Part shown: positions 1-8,782 of the stretch, one piece after another | Layout: each line of letters starts with the position of its first letter | Position numbering within the stretch: position 1 is the first letter of the stretch | NCBI GenBank assembly: GCA_965223255.1 | Contig: CBDCWA010000004.1 | Coordinates: 2,964,768-3,028,767, forward strand | Direction of reading: 5' to 3' | Source: CBDCWA01 sp965223255 | Lineage (GTDB): Bacteria > Pseudomonadota > Alphaproteobacteria > Rhizobiales > Hyphomicrobiaceae | DNA length: 64,000 bases | The notes under the pieces: generated by a model | What the model saw: only the letters and a program-made list of their open reading frames with translations | Told to the model about the DNA's origin: nothing | Database searches by the model: none | Made by a program: the position numbers and the translations under genes

Positions 1-49
1 CTTCATCGACACTTGAGGGGCGGGCATAATCAAACTCAGGAAATTTCAT
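1..49 (-). CDS. FAD-binding subunit of a molybdenum hydroxylase, N-terminal fragment at the window edge
   Basis: Only the first 16 codons are inside the window, read leftwards from the ATG at 49-47: MKFPEFDYARPSSVDE. This matches the usual opening of CoxM-type FAD-binding subunits of xanthine dehydrogenase/CO dehydrogenase enzymes (M-K-F/P-x-x-F-x-Y-x-x-P-x-S-x-x-E), which pass electrons from the 2Fe-2S subunit to FAD. An AAGG lies five bases before the ATG. The DHPD-like gene lies upstream on the same strand. The call rests on a short stretch, so another family is possible. The rest of the gene is outside the window. Confidence 0.6.
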   Translation of the reverse strand, partial: MKFPEFDYARPSSVDE

Positions 50-386
50 GTCGCCTTGATCGCTGGGTGTAGAGTAATTGAGGCGCCACACGGGGCGCGT
101 GCTGGCGACGCTATCATATGATTGGATTTCGGATCAACATCAAGGCCGAGCGAACAAGGCAAGCAGCGTCCCGTAGCGCACATCCAAACCGAAGCGGGCG
201 GCGGAGGTTCAATGCAGCTAAACGGGTCCTCCAATGGGTCACCCCAAGAGCTAAATCCGACCGCCCGGTGCATGGCATGGAGACAGTCCGGCATAAAGGG
301 ACTCCATTCTGTATCTCGAACCGCTGTCGATCCAGAAGGCCAGCGACGCCAAGTGATGCAGGGCTGTATGAGTTCGGTTGCCCCGC
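50..386. other. Intergenic region with no gene seen
   Basis: About 340 bases between the FAD-subunit start and the stop of the DHPD-like gene. Open frames here on both strands are short, overlap one another and resemble nothing I recognise. It presumably carries the promoter of the FAD-subunit gene; no clear -35/-10 pair, operator or terminator was found. Confidence 0.4.
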
Positions 387-1379
387 TCAGATGTGCTGGC
401 CTTCGCCGAGCGGTATATCCTGCAATGTCGATGGGGCGAACAGCTCTTCAACCGACAAGCGCCGATCCGTAAGGCCATGTTCATGGGCATAAAGCGTCAA
501 GGCCTCCAAGGTCGGCCGGTTATTCTCCAAGCCATAGGGGAACCAGTCCGGCCCAAAAATTGATTGCTCTTCCTCGATCAGGGGTTGCAGCCATGCAAAC
601 GAGGCCTTTGGCGAACCGGCTTCCTGGAGCATGCGATAGCACCGCTCTTTGGCCGCACAGAAAGCCTTGTAGAGGGACAGCGCCACCCATGGATCGCGCT
701 CATAAACGTCGCGACGAATCACGATCGTATGCATGATCGGATAGATCTTGGTGCGCTTGTAATATGCTTTTTCCTCGTTGATGTAGTCGGGGAAGAGCCG
801 CACAACCTTTGGCGAGCCCCTGCGAAATGCGAGCGGATTGTTGGCTGACATCACAAAGTCGAGCTCGCCCTGCTCCAAAAGATCACCAAGCTCGGTACCG
901 GGCGGCGCCTGTTCCACTTGAATGTCATCGGGAAGTTTTCGCTTCAGGCGATCGGTGCGCCCCTGCACCCATTTGATGGATTTCAAATTAACACCGTATT
1001 CGTGCTGCAGTAAGCCACGCATATAAACGGCGGCCGTCATCGAATATTCTGGCACACCCCCGACTTTGCCCTCGAAGTCTTTCGGGCTTTTGATGCCTTT
1101 GTCGGGATTGTAGAACAGGTAGCCATGTCGGAAGACTCGGCTGGGGAAAACTGGGATCGCAATGAACGGCGGGTTATCCTGGCTCGCAAGCGTCGTATAA
1201 TTCGACATCGACATCTCACTGACGTCGAATTCCTTGTACTGCAGCATCCGCCAGAAAATCTCGGCGGGTTGCAGCGGAATGTAATTGAGCTCAATGCCTT
1301 CGGGCTTAATCGTACCATCGATAATGGCTTGTGTCCGATCGTAGGGGCCACAGGCCAAAGAGAGCCGTAGGTCGGGCAT
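387..1379 (-). CDS. 4,5-dihydroxyphthalate decarboxylase-like protein, copy A
   Basis: 330 residues. It resembles the 4,5-dihydroxyphthalate decarboxylase family (Pht5/PhtD, about 330 residues), which has the fold of NMT1/THI5-type periplasmic binding proteins but is cytosolic. The N-terminus LSLACGPYDRTQAIIDG and the middle motif YPIMHTIVIRRD recur in the copies at 12583 and 32142. No signal peptide is present, in keeping with a cytosolic enzyme or sensor. ATG 1379 is chosen because GGAGACAAC precedes it; an in-frame GTG lies four codons upstream. A molybdenum-hydroxylase FAD subunit follows on the same strand. The substrate is unknown; decarboxylation of an aromatic acid is inferred from the family only. 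Confidence 0.75.
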   Translation of the reverse strand: MPDLRLSLACGPYDRTQAIIDGTIKPEGIELNYIPLQPAEIFWRMLQYKEFDVSEMSMSNYTTLASQDNPPFIAIPVFPSRVFRHGYLFYNPDKGIKSPKDFEGKVGGVPEYSMTAAVYMRGLLQHEYGVNLKSIKWVQGRTDRLKRKLPDDIQVEQAPPGTELGDLLEQGELDFVMSANNPLAFRRGSPKVVRLFPDYINEEKAYYKRTKIYPIMHTIVIRRDVYERDPWVALSLYKAFCAAKERCYRMLQEAGSPKASFAWLQPLIEEEQSIFGPDWFPYGLENNRPTLEALTLYAHEHGLTDRRLSVEELFAPSTLQDIPLGEGQHI

Positions 1380-1465
1380 TGTTGTCTCCACGCTGAGCGG
1401 TTGTCAGTTCAATTGATTGAGTGTCACAGAGAGTGGATCGAAGCATGCTTTAAGGGCGCTGTAAA

Positions 1466-1492
1466 GCGACGCCTGGAGCTGCCAGGCGCCGT
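1466..1492 (-). terminator. Possible weak terminator after the EamA gene
   Basis: A 7-bp inverted repeat, CGCCTGG at 1470-1476 and CCAGGCG at 1482-1488 with a 5-base loop, lies just beyond the stop of the minus-strand transporter gene. Only a short TTTA follows in the minus direction, so termination strength is doubtful. Confidence 0.35.
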
Positions 1493-1505
1493 GCGTGGGG
1501 GCTTA

Positions 1506-2393
1506 TCAATCTGTCGACATGCGCGCTTCGCGCTGCCAGACATAAAGACCGCTGGCGATGATGACGAGCGCCCCGATGACCAAGTAGATGTCTGGCACCT
1601 GATTGAAGACGACAATCGATAATATGGTCACCCAGATTATCTGTGTGTAGTGATAGGGCGACAGCGACGAGATGGGGGCCACCTCAAAGCCTCTTATGAG
1701 CAGGTAATGGCCAAGTCCGAACAGGGCTCCCGTTGAAATCATCAGGAACCAGGCAAAAGCATCTGGCGCTGTCCAGAAAAATGGTACGACCGTCGAAAGC
1801 ACCACGACGCCGACCGCCGACGTCCAGAACAGGCTGGTGCGAGACGCCTCCGTACGTCCGGCGATCCGCGTCATGATCTGATAGGCGGCATAGCAAACCG
1901 CAGTAATAAGCGGCAAAACGGCGGCCCAATGTACAACGCCCAATCCGGGCCGGATGATGATCAGCACGCCGATGAAACCGCAAAGAATGGCCGCCCACCG
2001 GCGCACGCCAACGCGCTCACCCAGGATCGGTATAGATAGTGCTGTGACAATGAGAGGCGTGGTGAAATTGATTGCCACGGCTTCTGGCAGCGAGAGGTAC
2101 ATTAGGGCCGTGAAGAAAGAGACCGTCGCCAGCATCAGCATGATCGAACGGGCAAGATGCAACCACGGCATTTTTGTGGCGATCTGGCTGGCGATCCCGG
2201 ACCCTGAAAAGGCGATGAGAAACACCAGTGCGTGGAAAACGTACCGCGCCCAAACAACTTGCAGGATATGATAATCTGCAGCTAGAATTTTGACGAAGGC
2301 CTCGCCCACAGCGAACAGCGCCACGCCGATACAATACATGACAATGGCCATTGGCACATTTTGCGATTGCTCAGGCGTGGTATTGACGGCCAT
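1506..2393 (-). CDS. EamA/DMT-family membrane transporter
   Basis: 295 residues from ATG 2393; the frame stays open upstream, but the extra 54 residues look non-coding. It has the about ten hydrophobic segments of the drug/metabolite transporter superfamily, arranged as two EamA repeats. The first begins near PMAIVMYCIGVALFAVGEAF, and the second has the ending EVAPISSLSPYHYTQIIWV typical of the family. Such proteins usually export small metabolites or amino acids from the cytoplasm. It is transcribed in the same direction as the DHPD-like gene after it, with about 125 bases and a weak hairpin between them, so export of a related compound is possible but unproven. Confidence 0.85.
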   Translation of the reverse strand: MAVNTTPEQSQNVPMAIVMYCIGVALFAVGEAFVKILAADYHILQVVWARYVFHALVFLIAFSGSGIASQIATKMPWLHLARSIMLMLATVSFFTALMYLSLPEAVAINFTTPLIVTALSIPILGERVGVRRWAAILCGFIGVLIIIRPGLGVVHWAAVLPLITAVCYAAYQIMTRIAGRTEASRTSLFWTSAVGVVVLSTVVPFFWTAPDAFAWFLMISTGALFGLGHYLLIRGFEVAPISSLSPYHYTQIIWVTILSIVVFNQVPDIYLVIGALVIIASGLYVWQREARMSTD

Positions 2394-2566
2394 ATTAGTC
2401 TTGGTTCGCTTCTTGGGGTAAGTAATGTCCGGCACGGTTTGGGACCAATTGGCCGGTCGCCGGCTATAGAAAGCACTGCAAGCCTCAGACATCAACCGAC
2501 AATTCCGCAGGTGAAGGCTCCCACAAGACAGCGCCGCCCCGCCCTCGCAGCCCACGAGGCAATATC

Positions 2567-3139
2567 ATGCCGCTAACAGATCGCACGATGGTTACACTTC
2601 AGCCTGTCATCAGCACCGAGCACCGCCCACTTATAGCTGAGTGGTTGCGCCAGCCCCACGTCACTCAGTGGTGGGGTGATCCAGATGAGCGTCTGCAACA
2701 ATTCGAGGTGACCCCGGCCTCAGATCATCGCCTGATTGCAGCGGACAACATACCCGTCGGATATATTCGTTGGCAGACCGTGAATCGGGCAGCGCTGGAC
2801 GCAGTTGGTCTCACCGATATCCCGACTGGCGCCGTCGATATCGATTTATTCATCGGAGAGCCAGCAAAAACCGGTCAGGCGATCGGGCCCGGTGCACTGG
2901 AGCTACTCATCAAGACATTAGAGGCGACAACCAAGGCGCCTTTGGCAGGATTGACCACATCCCAAGACAACGAGCGTGCCCTCAGGGCATTTGAAAAATC
3001 CGGTTTCCGGCGTCATCTGCGCTATAATGATCCCGCTTTTGGTACATGCTGGGTTCTCGTGCGCCCTCTGTCGAACAACGAGCGGCGGCAAATAGGTGAA
3101 GGAGACGTCAAACGATGGCCAAGGCGTCATGGGACGTGA
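2567..3139 (+). CDS. GNAT-family acetyltransferase, AAC(6')-like
   Basis: 190 residues. The N-terminus (LIAEWLRQPHVTQWWGD) and the later block IDLFIGEPAKTGQAIGPGAL followed by NERALRAFEKSGFRR are characteristic of GNAT N-acetyltransferases related to aminoglycoside 6'-acetyltransferases and RimJ/IucB-like enzymes. These transfer acetyl from acetyl-CoA to an amine. The end overlaps the next gene by 25 bases, so the two are probably co-translated. ATG 2567 is used; an ATG at 2588 is an alternative. Resistance cannot be inferred, because many chromosomal relatives act on cell metabolites. Confidence 0.75.
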   Translation: MPLTDRTMVTLQPVISTEHRPLIAEWLRQPHVTQWWGDPDERLQQFEVTPASDHRLIAADNIPVGYIRWQTVNRAALDAVGLTDIPTGAVDIDLFIGEPAKTGQAIGPGALELLIKTLEATTKAPLAGLTTSQDNERALRAFEKSGFRRHLRYNDPAFGTCWVLVRPLSNNERRQIGEGDVKRWPRRHGT

Positions 3140-4164
3140 TCATCGTTGGCCAAGGCCTGGCAGGCACAACCCTCGCCTGGCAATTACGTCTGGCCGGCCA
3201 GCGGGTTTTGATATTTGATACCCATCAATCGGTGACGGCTTCGAAAATCGCCGCTGGTCTCATAACCCCTATTACCGGTAAGAGATTGGCCTTAAGCCAG
3301 AATTTTGACGGACAGCTATCGGTTGCCGAGCGCTTTTACCGTAACGTTGAGGCGGAACTAGGCCAATCGCTGTTTCATAGTCAGCCAGCCCTAAGGCTTT
3401 TTGCAACGCGTGAGCAGCATCAAATTTGGATGCGGCGGAGGGACCACCAAGAGTATTGCAAACATCTCCTATCACCCCAGCCAAAGCCAGTCCTGGATCC
3501 GACGCTTGGCGACGTTGGCCTGGGTGGCTTTTACATGCATACCGCGCAATTGGATGTCGCGCGTTTTCTTGCGGCGTCCGAAAGCGTACTCTCAGTCGTG
3601 CACACAGCCATAGATTGGCATCGCGATGTCACGTTTACTCCGGAAGGTTGTTATGTGCGTGGTCAGCAATCCGACTATGTGGTCTCTTGCGAAGGTTTTG
3701 GTGCAAGACACAATCCATATCTTTCATGGCTCCAATTCAACGCCGCGAAAGGCGATGTCCTGACCGTGCGCTTTAAGCAGGCGATGCCCCGTCTGACCAT
3801 TCACCGAGGAATTTGGCTGGCCCCAACCGGGCAAGAGAACGTGTTCAAAGTAGGCTCAACATACGATTGGTACGATCTCGACCAAGTGCCATCTCAAACA
3901 GCCCGCGCGGACATCGAGGCGCGTTTGCGCGCCTTCATCCATGTGCCCTATGACGTTATCGATCATCAAGCTGCGGTCCGCCCGATAGTTCGCGAAAGCC
4001 ACCCACTGATCGCGCGCCACTCGGCCCATCCGCGATTGGCGGTGTTCAACGGCCTGGGCTCAAAGGGCGCATTGAGCGGGCCGGTTTTTGCATCTCGCCT
4101 GGCGGACGCTTTGGTCAACGATATGACACTGCCGCTCGCCGAAGCAGAGGCTAGGCGGGTCTGA
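3115..4164 (+). CDS. FAD-dependent oxidoreductase, DAO family
   Basis: 349 residues. The N-terminal dinucleotide-binding motif VIIVGQGLAGTTLAWQL (GxGxxG) is followed by an acidic residue after the second strand (LIFDTH), as expected for FAD binding. The C-terminal part (LAVFNGLGSKGALSGPVFA) resembles the FAD-contacting end of D-amino-acid-oxidase/MnmC-type proteins. The likely role is oxidation of an amine or amino acid with FAD; the substrate is unknown. An AGGTGAAGGAG stretch precedes the ATG inside the acetyltransferase gene. The methyltransferase gene starts 4 bases after the stop, so the three form an operon. Confidence 0.8.
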   Translation: MAKASWDVIIVGQGLAGTTLAWQLRLAGQRVLIFDTHQSVTASKIAAGLITPITGKRLALSQNFDGQLSVAERFYRNVEAELGQSLFHSQPALRLFATREQHQIWMRRRDHQEYCKHLLSPQPKPVLDPTLGDVGLGGFYMHTAQLDVARFLAASESVLSVVHTAIDWHRDVTFTPEGCYVRGQQSDYVVSCEGFGARHNPYLSWLQFNAAKGDVLTVRFKQAMPRLTIHRGIWLAPTGQENVFKVGSTYDWYDLDQVPSQTARADIEARLRAFIHVPYDVIDHQAAVRPIVRESHPLIARHSAHPRLAVFNGLGSKGALSGPVFASRLADALVNDMTLPLAEAEARRV

Positions 4165-4167
4165 ACC

Positions 4168-4734
4168 ATGCTGCGTATGACCGAATTCATACATGACACA
4201 CTTCGCCAAACACTCAGGCCTGGCGACTGGGCCGTCGATGCGACGGTTGGCAATGGTTATGATACCGCGTTTCTTGCCGAACAAGTAGGCGCGAGCGGCC
4301 GCGTTTTTGGTTTTGATATTCAAGCCGGCGCAATAGAAGCTACAAAAGAACGTACGAACCACGCGCCCTGGGTTGCGCTGTTTCAGTGCAGTCATGAAAG
4401 GATGTCACAGTGTCTACCGGCTAACGCAAAGGGCAAGATCGCAGTCGTGATGTTCAATCTGGGCTATCTGCCCGGCGGGCAAAAAGACATAACGACAACG
4501 CCGGAGACCACAGTTGACGCGCTCCACGATGCGTTGGAGCTAATCAAGGCCGGCGGCTTGGTCACACTTCTTCTTTATACGGGCCACCCCGGTGGTCAAT
4601 GTGAAGCGGCGGCCGTCAAAGACGTCGCCGCTGCACTCCCATCAATATTTGTCGCAACAGAACATCGGCGCTTGAACGCCGCTAAAAAGTCTCCAGAAGT
4701 ACTACTCATTAGACGAAATATCTCGAGCAATTGA
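4168..4734 (+). CDS. Putative rRNA methylase, YtqB-like SAM-dependent methyltransferase
   Basis: 188 residues. The motif-I block VDATVGNGYDTAFLA, followed by VFGFDIQ, and the later FNLGYLPGGQKDITTTPETT are hallmarks of the small YtqB/rRNA_methylase family (about 190 residues). The family name is historical; characterised members methylate tRNA or rRNA using S-adenosylmethionine. The gene is third in the acetyltransferase - oxidoreductase - methylase operon. The length is normal and no key motif is missing. Confidence 0.82.
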   Translation: MLRMTEFIHDTLRQTLRPGDWAVDATVGNGYDTAFLAEQVGASGRVFGFDIQAGAIEATKERTNHAPWVALFQCSHERMSQCLPANAKGKIAVVMFNLGYLPGGQKDITTTPETTVDALHDALELIKAGGLVTLLLYTGHPGGQCEAAAVKDVAAALPSIFVATEHRRLNAAKKSPEVLLIRRNISSN

Positions 4735-4882
4735 GATATTTGGCCTTGCATGCCGGCGCTTCAATTGCTCTAGCCTGGCAGGCAGGTGTCATGCGAGAAA
4801 GGTTCTAACGGCGATAATCAACGGCGATATGAAGGCTGCCAAAGCGCGTGATCATCCGGCAGATCGGAGGAGGAGAACTGGC

Positions 4883-5821
4883 GTGGAGTATACCGAATTG
4901 GGCAGAACAGGCATGCGCGTGAGCGTGGCAGGTCTTGGCTGCGGCGGACGCAGCAGGCTCGGACAGCGGACAGGAAAGTCACACGATGATTCGGTGCGAT
5001 TGGTGCGCGAAGCCATCGATCTCGGTGTGAACTTTATCGACACGGCCCTAAATTACGGCACCGAGAAGATTGTTGGTGACGCGATCGGCGAGACTTCACG
5101 TGCCGACATCGTTGTTTCGACAAAGTCTGAAATTCGAAGTGCCGACGGCCTATTGAGCCCGGCCGACCTGACAGCCAATTTGGAGCAGTCGTTGCGTAAT
5201 CTGCAAACGGACTACGTCGACATATTCCATCTGCATGCAGTGCGCGACACGGATTTTCGTCACGCAGCTGATCACATTTTGCCGGTCCTACATCGCGAAG
5301 TAGAGCGCGGACGCATCCGAGCGATCGGCATCACAGAGAGCGGCGGCGGCGATAAACAGCATGAAATGCTGACCAAGGCGATCGATAACGGTGCTTTTGA
5401 TGTGATCATGGTTGCCTTCCACCTGATGCATCAGAATGCCAGTCGGACCCTCCTCCCGCGCGCCGAGACAGACCGAATTGGCACGCTTATGATGTGCGTG
5501 GTGCGCAATTTCTTTTCCAATCCCCAAAGCCTTGCCAGAGCAGTTGGTGAGCTTGTTGACAATGGTTCGCTGTCAGACAAGCTTATTGATCGCGAACGAC
5601 CATTGGATTTCCTTGTCCACGCCACAGGAGCAAACAGCCCCGTCGACGCGGCGTACCGTTTTGTGCGCCACACCCCTGGTGTGGACGTGGTCCTGTTCGG
5701 CACCGGAAGCCCAAAGCATATGGCGGACAACATCACCTCTATTCTAAAGCCGCCATTGCCAAGTGAAGATGCGCAAAGAATCCGTGATCTGTTTGGCAAT
5801 CTTATCGCTGTTGGACTATGA
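4883..5821 (+). CDS. Aldo/keto reductase
   Basis: 312 residues from GTG 4883, preferred over ATG 4829 because GGAGGAGGA lies just before it and homology begins at VEYTELGRTGMRVS. The catalytic tetrad of the superfamily is visible: Asp in NFIDTA, Tyr in NYG, Lys in STKSE and His in IFHLHA. The protein is likely a cytosolic NAD(P)H-dependent reductase of aldehydes or ketones; the substrate is unknown. A 73-codon frame opens across its stop codon (ATGA overlap at 5818) but looks like no known protein. Confidence 0.85.
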   Translation: MEYTELGRTGMRVSVAGLGCGGRSRLGQRTGKSHDDSVRLVREAIDLGVNFIDTALNYGTEKIVGDAIGETSRADIVVSTKSEIRSADGLLSPADLTANLEQSLRNLQTDYVDIFHLHAVRDTDFRHAADHILPVLHREVERGRIRAIGITESGGGDKQHEMLTKAIDNGAFDVIMVAFHLMHQNASRTLLPRAETDRIGTLMMCVVRNFFSNPQSLARAVGELVDNGSLSDKLIDRERPLDFLVHATGANSPVDAAYRFVRHTPGVDVVLFGTGSPKHMADNITSILKPPLPSEDAQRIRDLFGNLIAVGL

Positions 5822-6219
5822 CATTCCGCACACCTGCGATCGCCGACAACCATAATGACTTGGCACAATCTGCAAACGGCCCTTGCTCCCTACCCGCAAA
5901 GGGCACAGCGAGGAGTGAAACGCGGGATACGAGCCCCGTCCATGGCGATGTGTTGACGGACAGAGATTCGGATGCAGCTCAAGTGTGCTTGGTTAACCAC
6001 CCAATCCAGCTTGGCGAAGATTGGCCAGCAACAGATTGAATAAATCAACGGTGCGAAAACCGTCTTCTGTGCCCCATTTGCGTCAGGATGAGGTTGACCC
6101 AACGCGTGCAACCCGTATGCTCTAGCAACGGAATTTCATTTGGGGGCGCGTTTATAAGACTCGGTCCGGTGTGACGAGTTCCAATCCTGAAAACTACGAT
6201 GTCGTCTGGGAGAGCTACG
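5822..6219. other. Intergenic region, about 400 bases
   Basis: Between the aldo/keto reductase and the secreted protein. Apart from the 73-codon frame overlapping the reductase stop, which has no recognised similarity, I see no gene, hairpin or repeat. The promoter of the secreted-protein gene must lie here. Confidence 0.35.
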
Positions 6220-7092
6220 ATGCAAAACGCCTTGAAATGTATTTTTTTCAATATATTGGTGGTCGCACTCTCGTTTACGCAGGCCAGTGCCGAATCGTCG
6301 AAGCCGGACCTCGTAATCGATGCTTCATCGACCAGAATCAGCGGTGGCAGCCTATGCCAGGATGATGCGCTGTTTGGCGGCCTGGTTGTTATCAAGAACA
6401 TTGGCAGCGTTTCGGCCGATCTTCGCCTGGACTTGGTCAATTCCTACATTGCGGTATATGTGCCACAGCATCCGGATCTGATTTACAAGAAGACCCGCAA
6501 AACGGCTATTCGCGCGTCGGAATCGCGCAGCTTTGTTTTCGAGGTTGGCCGCGGCAAGCGCAAGGCCAGGCGCGCCTATCAGTTATTCAGCCAGCCGGCT
6601 TACACTGGCGGTTTTCCAATCGAGCCCAACTGGTTAAACAAAACCGCCAAATACAAGAGCCAGATTATGGAAGTGCAGCGCATGCTGGTCCACCTTGCTT
6701 ATGATTTGGAGAACTACGGTCCAAACAAGGATGGAGTCGACGGCATATGGCGCAATATCTCCACCAAGGCGTTGAGGCGCTTCCAGCGCAATGCGCGTCT
6801 GCCCATAGTCAATGGAAAGTGGAACGCAGCGACTGGCGATGCGCTCGTCCGAATTTCCAAGCGCGAAGGCTACCAGTCGCCGGTTCAGCCGCAAAAGAAG
6901 GGTAAAAAGAACCCATTGCCGGCCGGCAAACGTCAGGTCACTGTTTTTGCAGTTGTTGATCCCTTTGATCGACTGGACGAAGCAGACGAATCCAATAACC
7001 TGTTTTCGACCGTAGTCACAGTGAACGATTGTCCGACCGAGGCGGAAAATCCACCTGCTGCCGCAAGCGAGAATTCCAACCCATCGAACTGA
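6220..7092 (+). CDS. Secreted protein with CARDB-like and peptidoglycan-binding-like regions
   Basis: 290 residues from ATG 6220 (GGGAGAG upstream). The N-terminus ALKCIFFNILVVALSFTQAS is a good Sec signal peptide. Residues about 30-110 resemble a CARDB/adhesion beta-sandwich. Residues about 145-205 (IMEVQRMLVHLAYDLENYG to ALRRFQRNA and GDALVRI) follow the peptidoglycan-binding domain pattern, in which a helical repeat recognises cell-wall peptide. Near the end, DRLDEADESNNLFSTVV is again CARDB-like, so the sandwich is probably interrupted by the inserted cell-wall domain. A periplasmic or surface location is inferred. Function is unknown. Confidence 0.65.
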   Translation: MQNALKCIFFNILVVALSFTQASAESSKPDLVIDASSTRISGGSLCQDDALFGGLVVIKNIGSVSADLRLDLVNSYIAVYVPQHPDLIYKKTRKTAIRASESRSFVFEVGRGKRKARRAYQLFSQPAYTGGFPIEPNWLNKTAKYKSQIMEVQRMLVHLAYDLENYGPNKDGVDGIWRNISTKALRRFQRNARLPIVNGKWNAATGDALVRISKREGYQSPVQPQKKGKKNPLPAGKRQVTVFAVVDPFDRLDEADESNNLFSTVVTVNDCPTEAENPPAAASENSNPSN

Positions 7093-7129
7093 CGACACTA
7101 ACCGTCGCCATGCGATCGTTCGAATACAC

Positions 7130-7162
7130 AAAACGGCTGGTGCATTTGCCAGCCGTTTTTAT
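7130..7162 (+). terminator. Rho-independent terminator after the secreted protein gene
   Basis: AAAACGGCTGG, an 8-base loop and CCAGCCGTTTTT form a stem of about ten base pairs ending in a T run, 40 bases after the stop of the secreted-protein gene. The A run on the other side means it could also act on the minus strand. Confidence 0.85.
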
Positions 7163-7321
7163 TCGCCGCCGGCTCAAGAAGTGATCTGATAATTTACCAA
7201 AAATTTACCATAAGCCACTATCAGACTCTCAATTCAGCACGCGGATGGACAGCATGCAGACATGCTGACCGTCAGCAAAAACTGAATTTGAACAGTACGT
7301 TATTGTATTTGCGGTGGTATT

Positions 7322-7684
7322 ATGTCGTTTCCGAACGCCGGCGTGGCGAGCCGTGACGCGCTCATTTACTTAACGCCCGACCGTACCAACGATTGTGCGC
7401 AAAATAATTCCGAATGCCGGTCTGGCATACCGGGAAGCGGTGCCCAAGCTGCAACGGCCCAGTTACTTCATCTGAGATGTTCGATACCGTGCACGATCCG
7501 CGATATTTCTGCCGGTGGTGCGCGGTTGACGATACAAAGCGCTCTCTACGTTCCAGATACCTTCCAGCTGTATGTTGAGATCGAACGCATAGTAGCCAGC
7601 TGCAGGGTTGTTTGGCGCCATTGCAATGAAGTTGGTGTTTGTTTCGTTGGCGAGCCCGTAGGGGCGTTGGCAAAGAGCGCGTAG
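7322..7684 (+). CDS. PilZ-domain-like protein 1
   Basis: 120 residues. The block TIRDISAGGARL matches the second PilZ signature (D/N-x-S-x-x-G), followed by beta strands (LYVEIERIVASCRVVWRHCNEVGVCFV) typical of the PilZ barrel, a c-di-GMP receptor. The first signature (RxxxR) is not clear in the low-complexity N-terminus, so c-di-GMP binding is uncertain. It is the first of a local set with a second PilZ gene and a diguanylate cyclase, which supports a role in motility, attachment or polysaccharide control. Confidence 0.65.
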   Translation: MSFPNAGVASRDALIYLTPDRTNDCAQNNSECRSGIPGSGAQAATAQLLHLRCSIPCTIRDISAGGARLTIQSALYVPDTFQLYVEIERIVASCRVVWRHCNEVGVCFVGEPVGALAKSA

Positions 7685-7748
7685 CACGGGCCTGGTATAT
7701 GCACCAGGAATTACTTCGCACTTGTAAATGCCGATGATCAATGGACCA

Positions 7749-7930
7749 CCAGCAAGGCACACCTTGTTGGATAACAAATCATAAACTTTTCCCGTGATAT
7801 TGTGGAGGCGTAGAGGGGCCACAATACCCTGGGCATTACGCCGGAACTACAACGTCGGCTAAGTCTGACATGTATCCTATTAGTTCTAGCCCAATGCCCC
7901 AATCATGTCAGATCCAGCAATAATCCATAA
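7749..7930 (+). ncRNA. Structured leader RNA, copy 1, ahead of a 72-codon frame and PilZ gene 2
   Basis: This segment recurs at 10470-10655. Helices I can draw: CCAGCAAGG/CCTTGTTGG (7749-7757/7762-7770); AGGG/CCCT (7814-7817/7827-7830); GGGCATT/AATGCCC (7831-7837/7893-7899); GGAACTA/TAGTTCT (7843-7849/7881-7887); and an inner hairpin GTCGG/CTGAC (7854-7858/7865-7869). TCTGACATG (7864-7872) is also perfectly complementary to CATGTCAGA (7904-7912), which contains the next start codon, so the inner hairpin and the start-masking helix are mutually exclusive. It matches no riboswitch I know, including the c-di-GMP-I and -II consensus. A cis-regulatory RNA is inferred. Confidence 0.5.
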
Positions 7931-8123
7931 AACGCTCAATTCGGATGACCCGCCCAAGGAAGTGGTTCGCCGCAATTGCGATGCTGTGACTGCCAGGCTC
8001 ATCCCGGCAGCAGGCGCCTTCTCTATAGATCATCTTGTGGACCGACGAATACAACGCAGTCGCCCCATTTGCTGTCCGGATGGCGCCAGTAATGGTGTCA
8101 TCAGCAATTTGGGACATATGTAG
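7905..8123 (+). CDS. Small protein of unknown function coupled to PilZ protein 2
   Basis: 72 codons starting inside the structured leader (ATG 7905) and ending one base before the PilZ gene start (TAG-G-ATG), so translation may be coupled. The first 28 codons, MSDPAIIHKTLNSDD then PPKEVVRRN, resemble the start of the 130-codon frame after leader copy 2 (MSDLITYYLPFISDD then PFEKRVGRN). This shows a common origin. No known domain is seen. It may be a leader peptide or a remnant rather than a functional protein. Confidence 0.35.
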   Translation: MSDPAIIHKTLNSDDPPKEVVRRNCDAVTARLIPAAGAFSIDHLVDRRIQRSRPICCPDGASNGVISNLGHM

Positions 8124-8124
8124 G

Positions 8125-8631
8125 ATGAGCAATACGATGCAACCCCGCGTAAAGAGGCATGACTGTGACTGGCCTGCCATGTGTTTTGCGCCTGATGGCA
8201 GAAGTATAGCTGCACGTGTCCGTAATGTCTCCGAGCATGGCATGAAGCTTGAAGGCAACTTAGGACTCTTTGAGGGTGAGGCTATACAGCTTTGCCTCGA
8301 TCAAATTGGTGTTTTCGATTGTCGAGTCGTTTGGTCAAAAAAACAGTCTGCAGGCGTGCAAATCCTCGACGAGCACAACCTGAGCGAAAGTGACGTCTCA
8401 GAGATTTGTCATTCTGTAATTTCATCTGCAGAAAGTAGATCCTTCGAACAACCAAGATCTGAACACTTCCAACCGCGGCCACAACCAATCTCGAACCGGG
8501 AAATTTCGTCAGCTGCAGTCGGGCCCACATTTCCGCAAAATAAAACAATTTGGCATAAGCTCGCTCAAGTCTCGCGCACAGTTTGGACAAAATTCGACAC
8601 CAAGTTCGCGGCACTAATCAAGAATTCATAA
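8125..8631 (+). CDS. PilZ-domain protein 2
   Basis: 168 residues from ATG 8125; the frame is open further upstream, but PilZ similarity starts here. The N-terminal basic motif PRVKRHDC followed by VRNVSEHGMKLEG gives both PilZ signatures (R-rich and N-x-S-x-x-G) in the usual spacing, so this copy is a better c-di-GMP receptor candidate than the one at 7322. After the barrel (to about residue 95) comes a polar tail without clear domain and a basic C-terminus. It lies between leader copy 1 and the diguanylate cyclase gene, suggesting it reads the signal that enzyme makes. Confidence 0.75.
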   Translation: MSNTMQPRVKRHDCDWPAMCFAPDGRSIAARVRNVSEHGMKLEGNLGLFEGEAIQLCLDQIGVFDCRVVWSKKQSAGVQILDEHNLSESDVSEICHSVISSAESRSFEQPRSEHFQPRPQPISNREISSAAVGPTFPQNKTIWHKLAQVSRTVWTKFDTKFAALIKNS

Positions 8632-8782
8632 TTGATAATTAAGTAGCAAGCGGAACGATCACGATTGCCGAATAAATCTTTAGGCTGCAAGCACGTTATA
8701 GAATTGGCGCGGGCAGCTTTCGCAGACGTAGCAGATTTTTGCAACAAAGACTGGTTTCCACCAGTAAACAATTGGGGTTTCA

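Noticed and set aside
118..492. Overlapping plus-strand frames near the left edge
   Set aside because: They overlap one another and the 3' end of the DHPD-like gene on the other strand, with no family similarity or ribosome site.
5818..6039. 73-codon frame overlapping the aldo/keto reductase stop
   Set aside because: Starts with an ATGA overlap, but shows no similarity, unusual composition or clear ribosome site. Left as intergenic.
7749..7930. c-di-GMP-I or c-di-GMP-II riboswitch for the leader element
   Set aside because: The known consensus cores (for class I the GCACAGGGCAAACC-type core) are not present in either copy. A new type remains possible, but not those.
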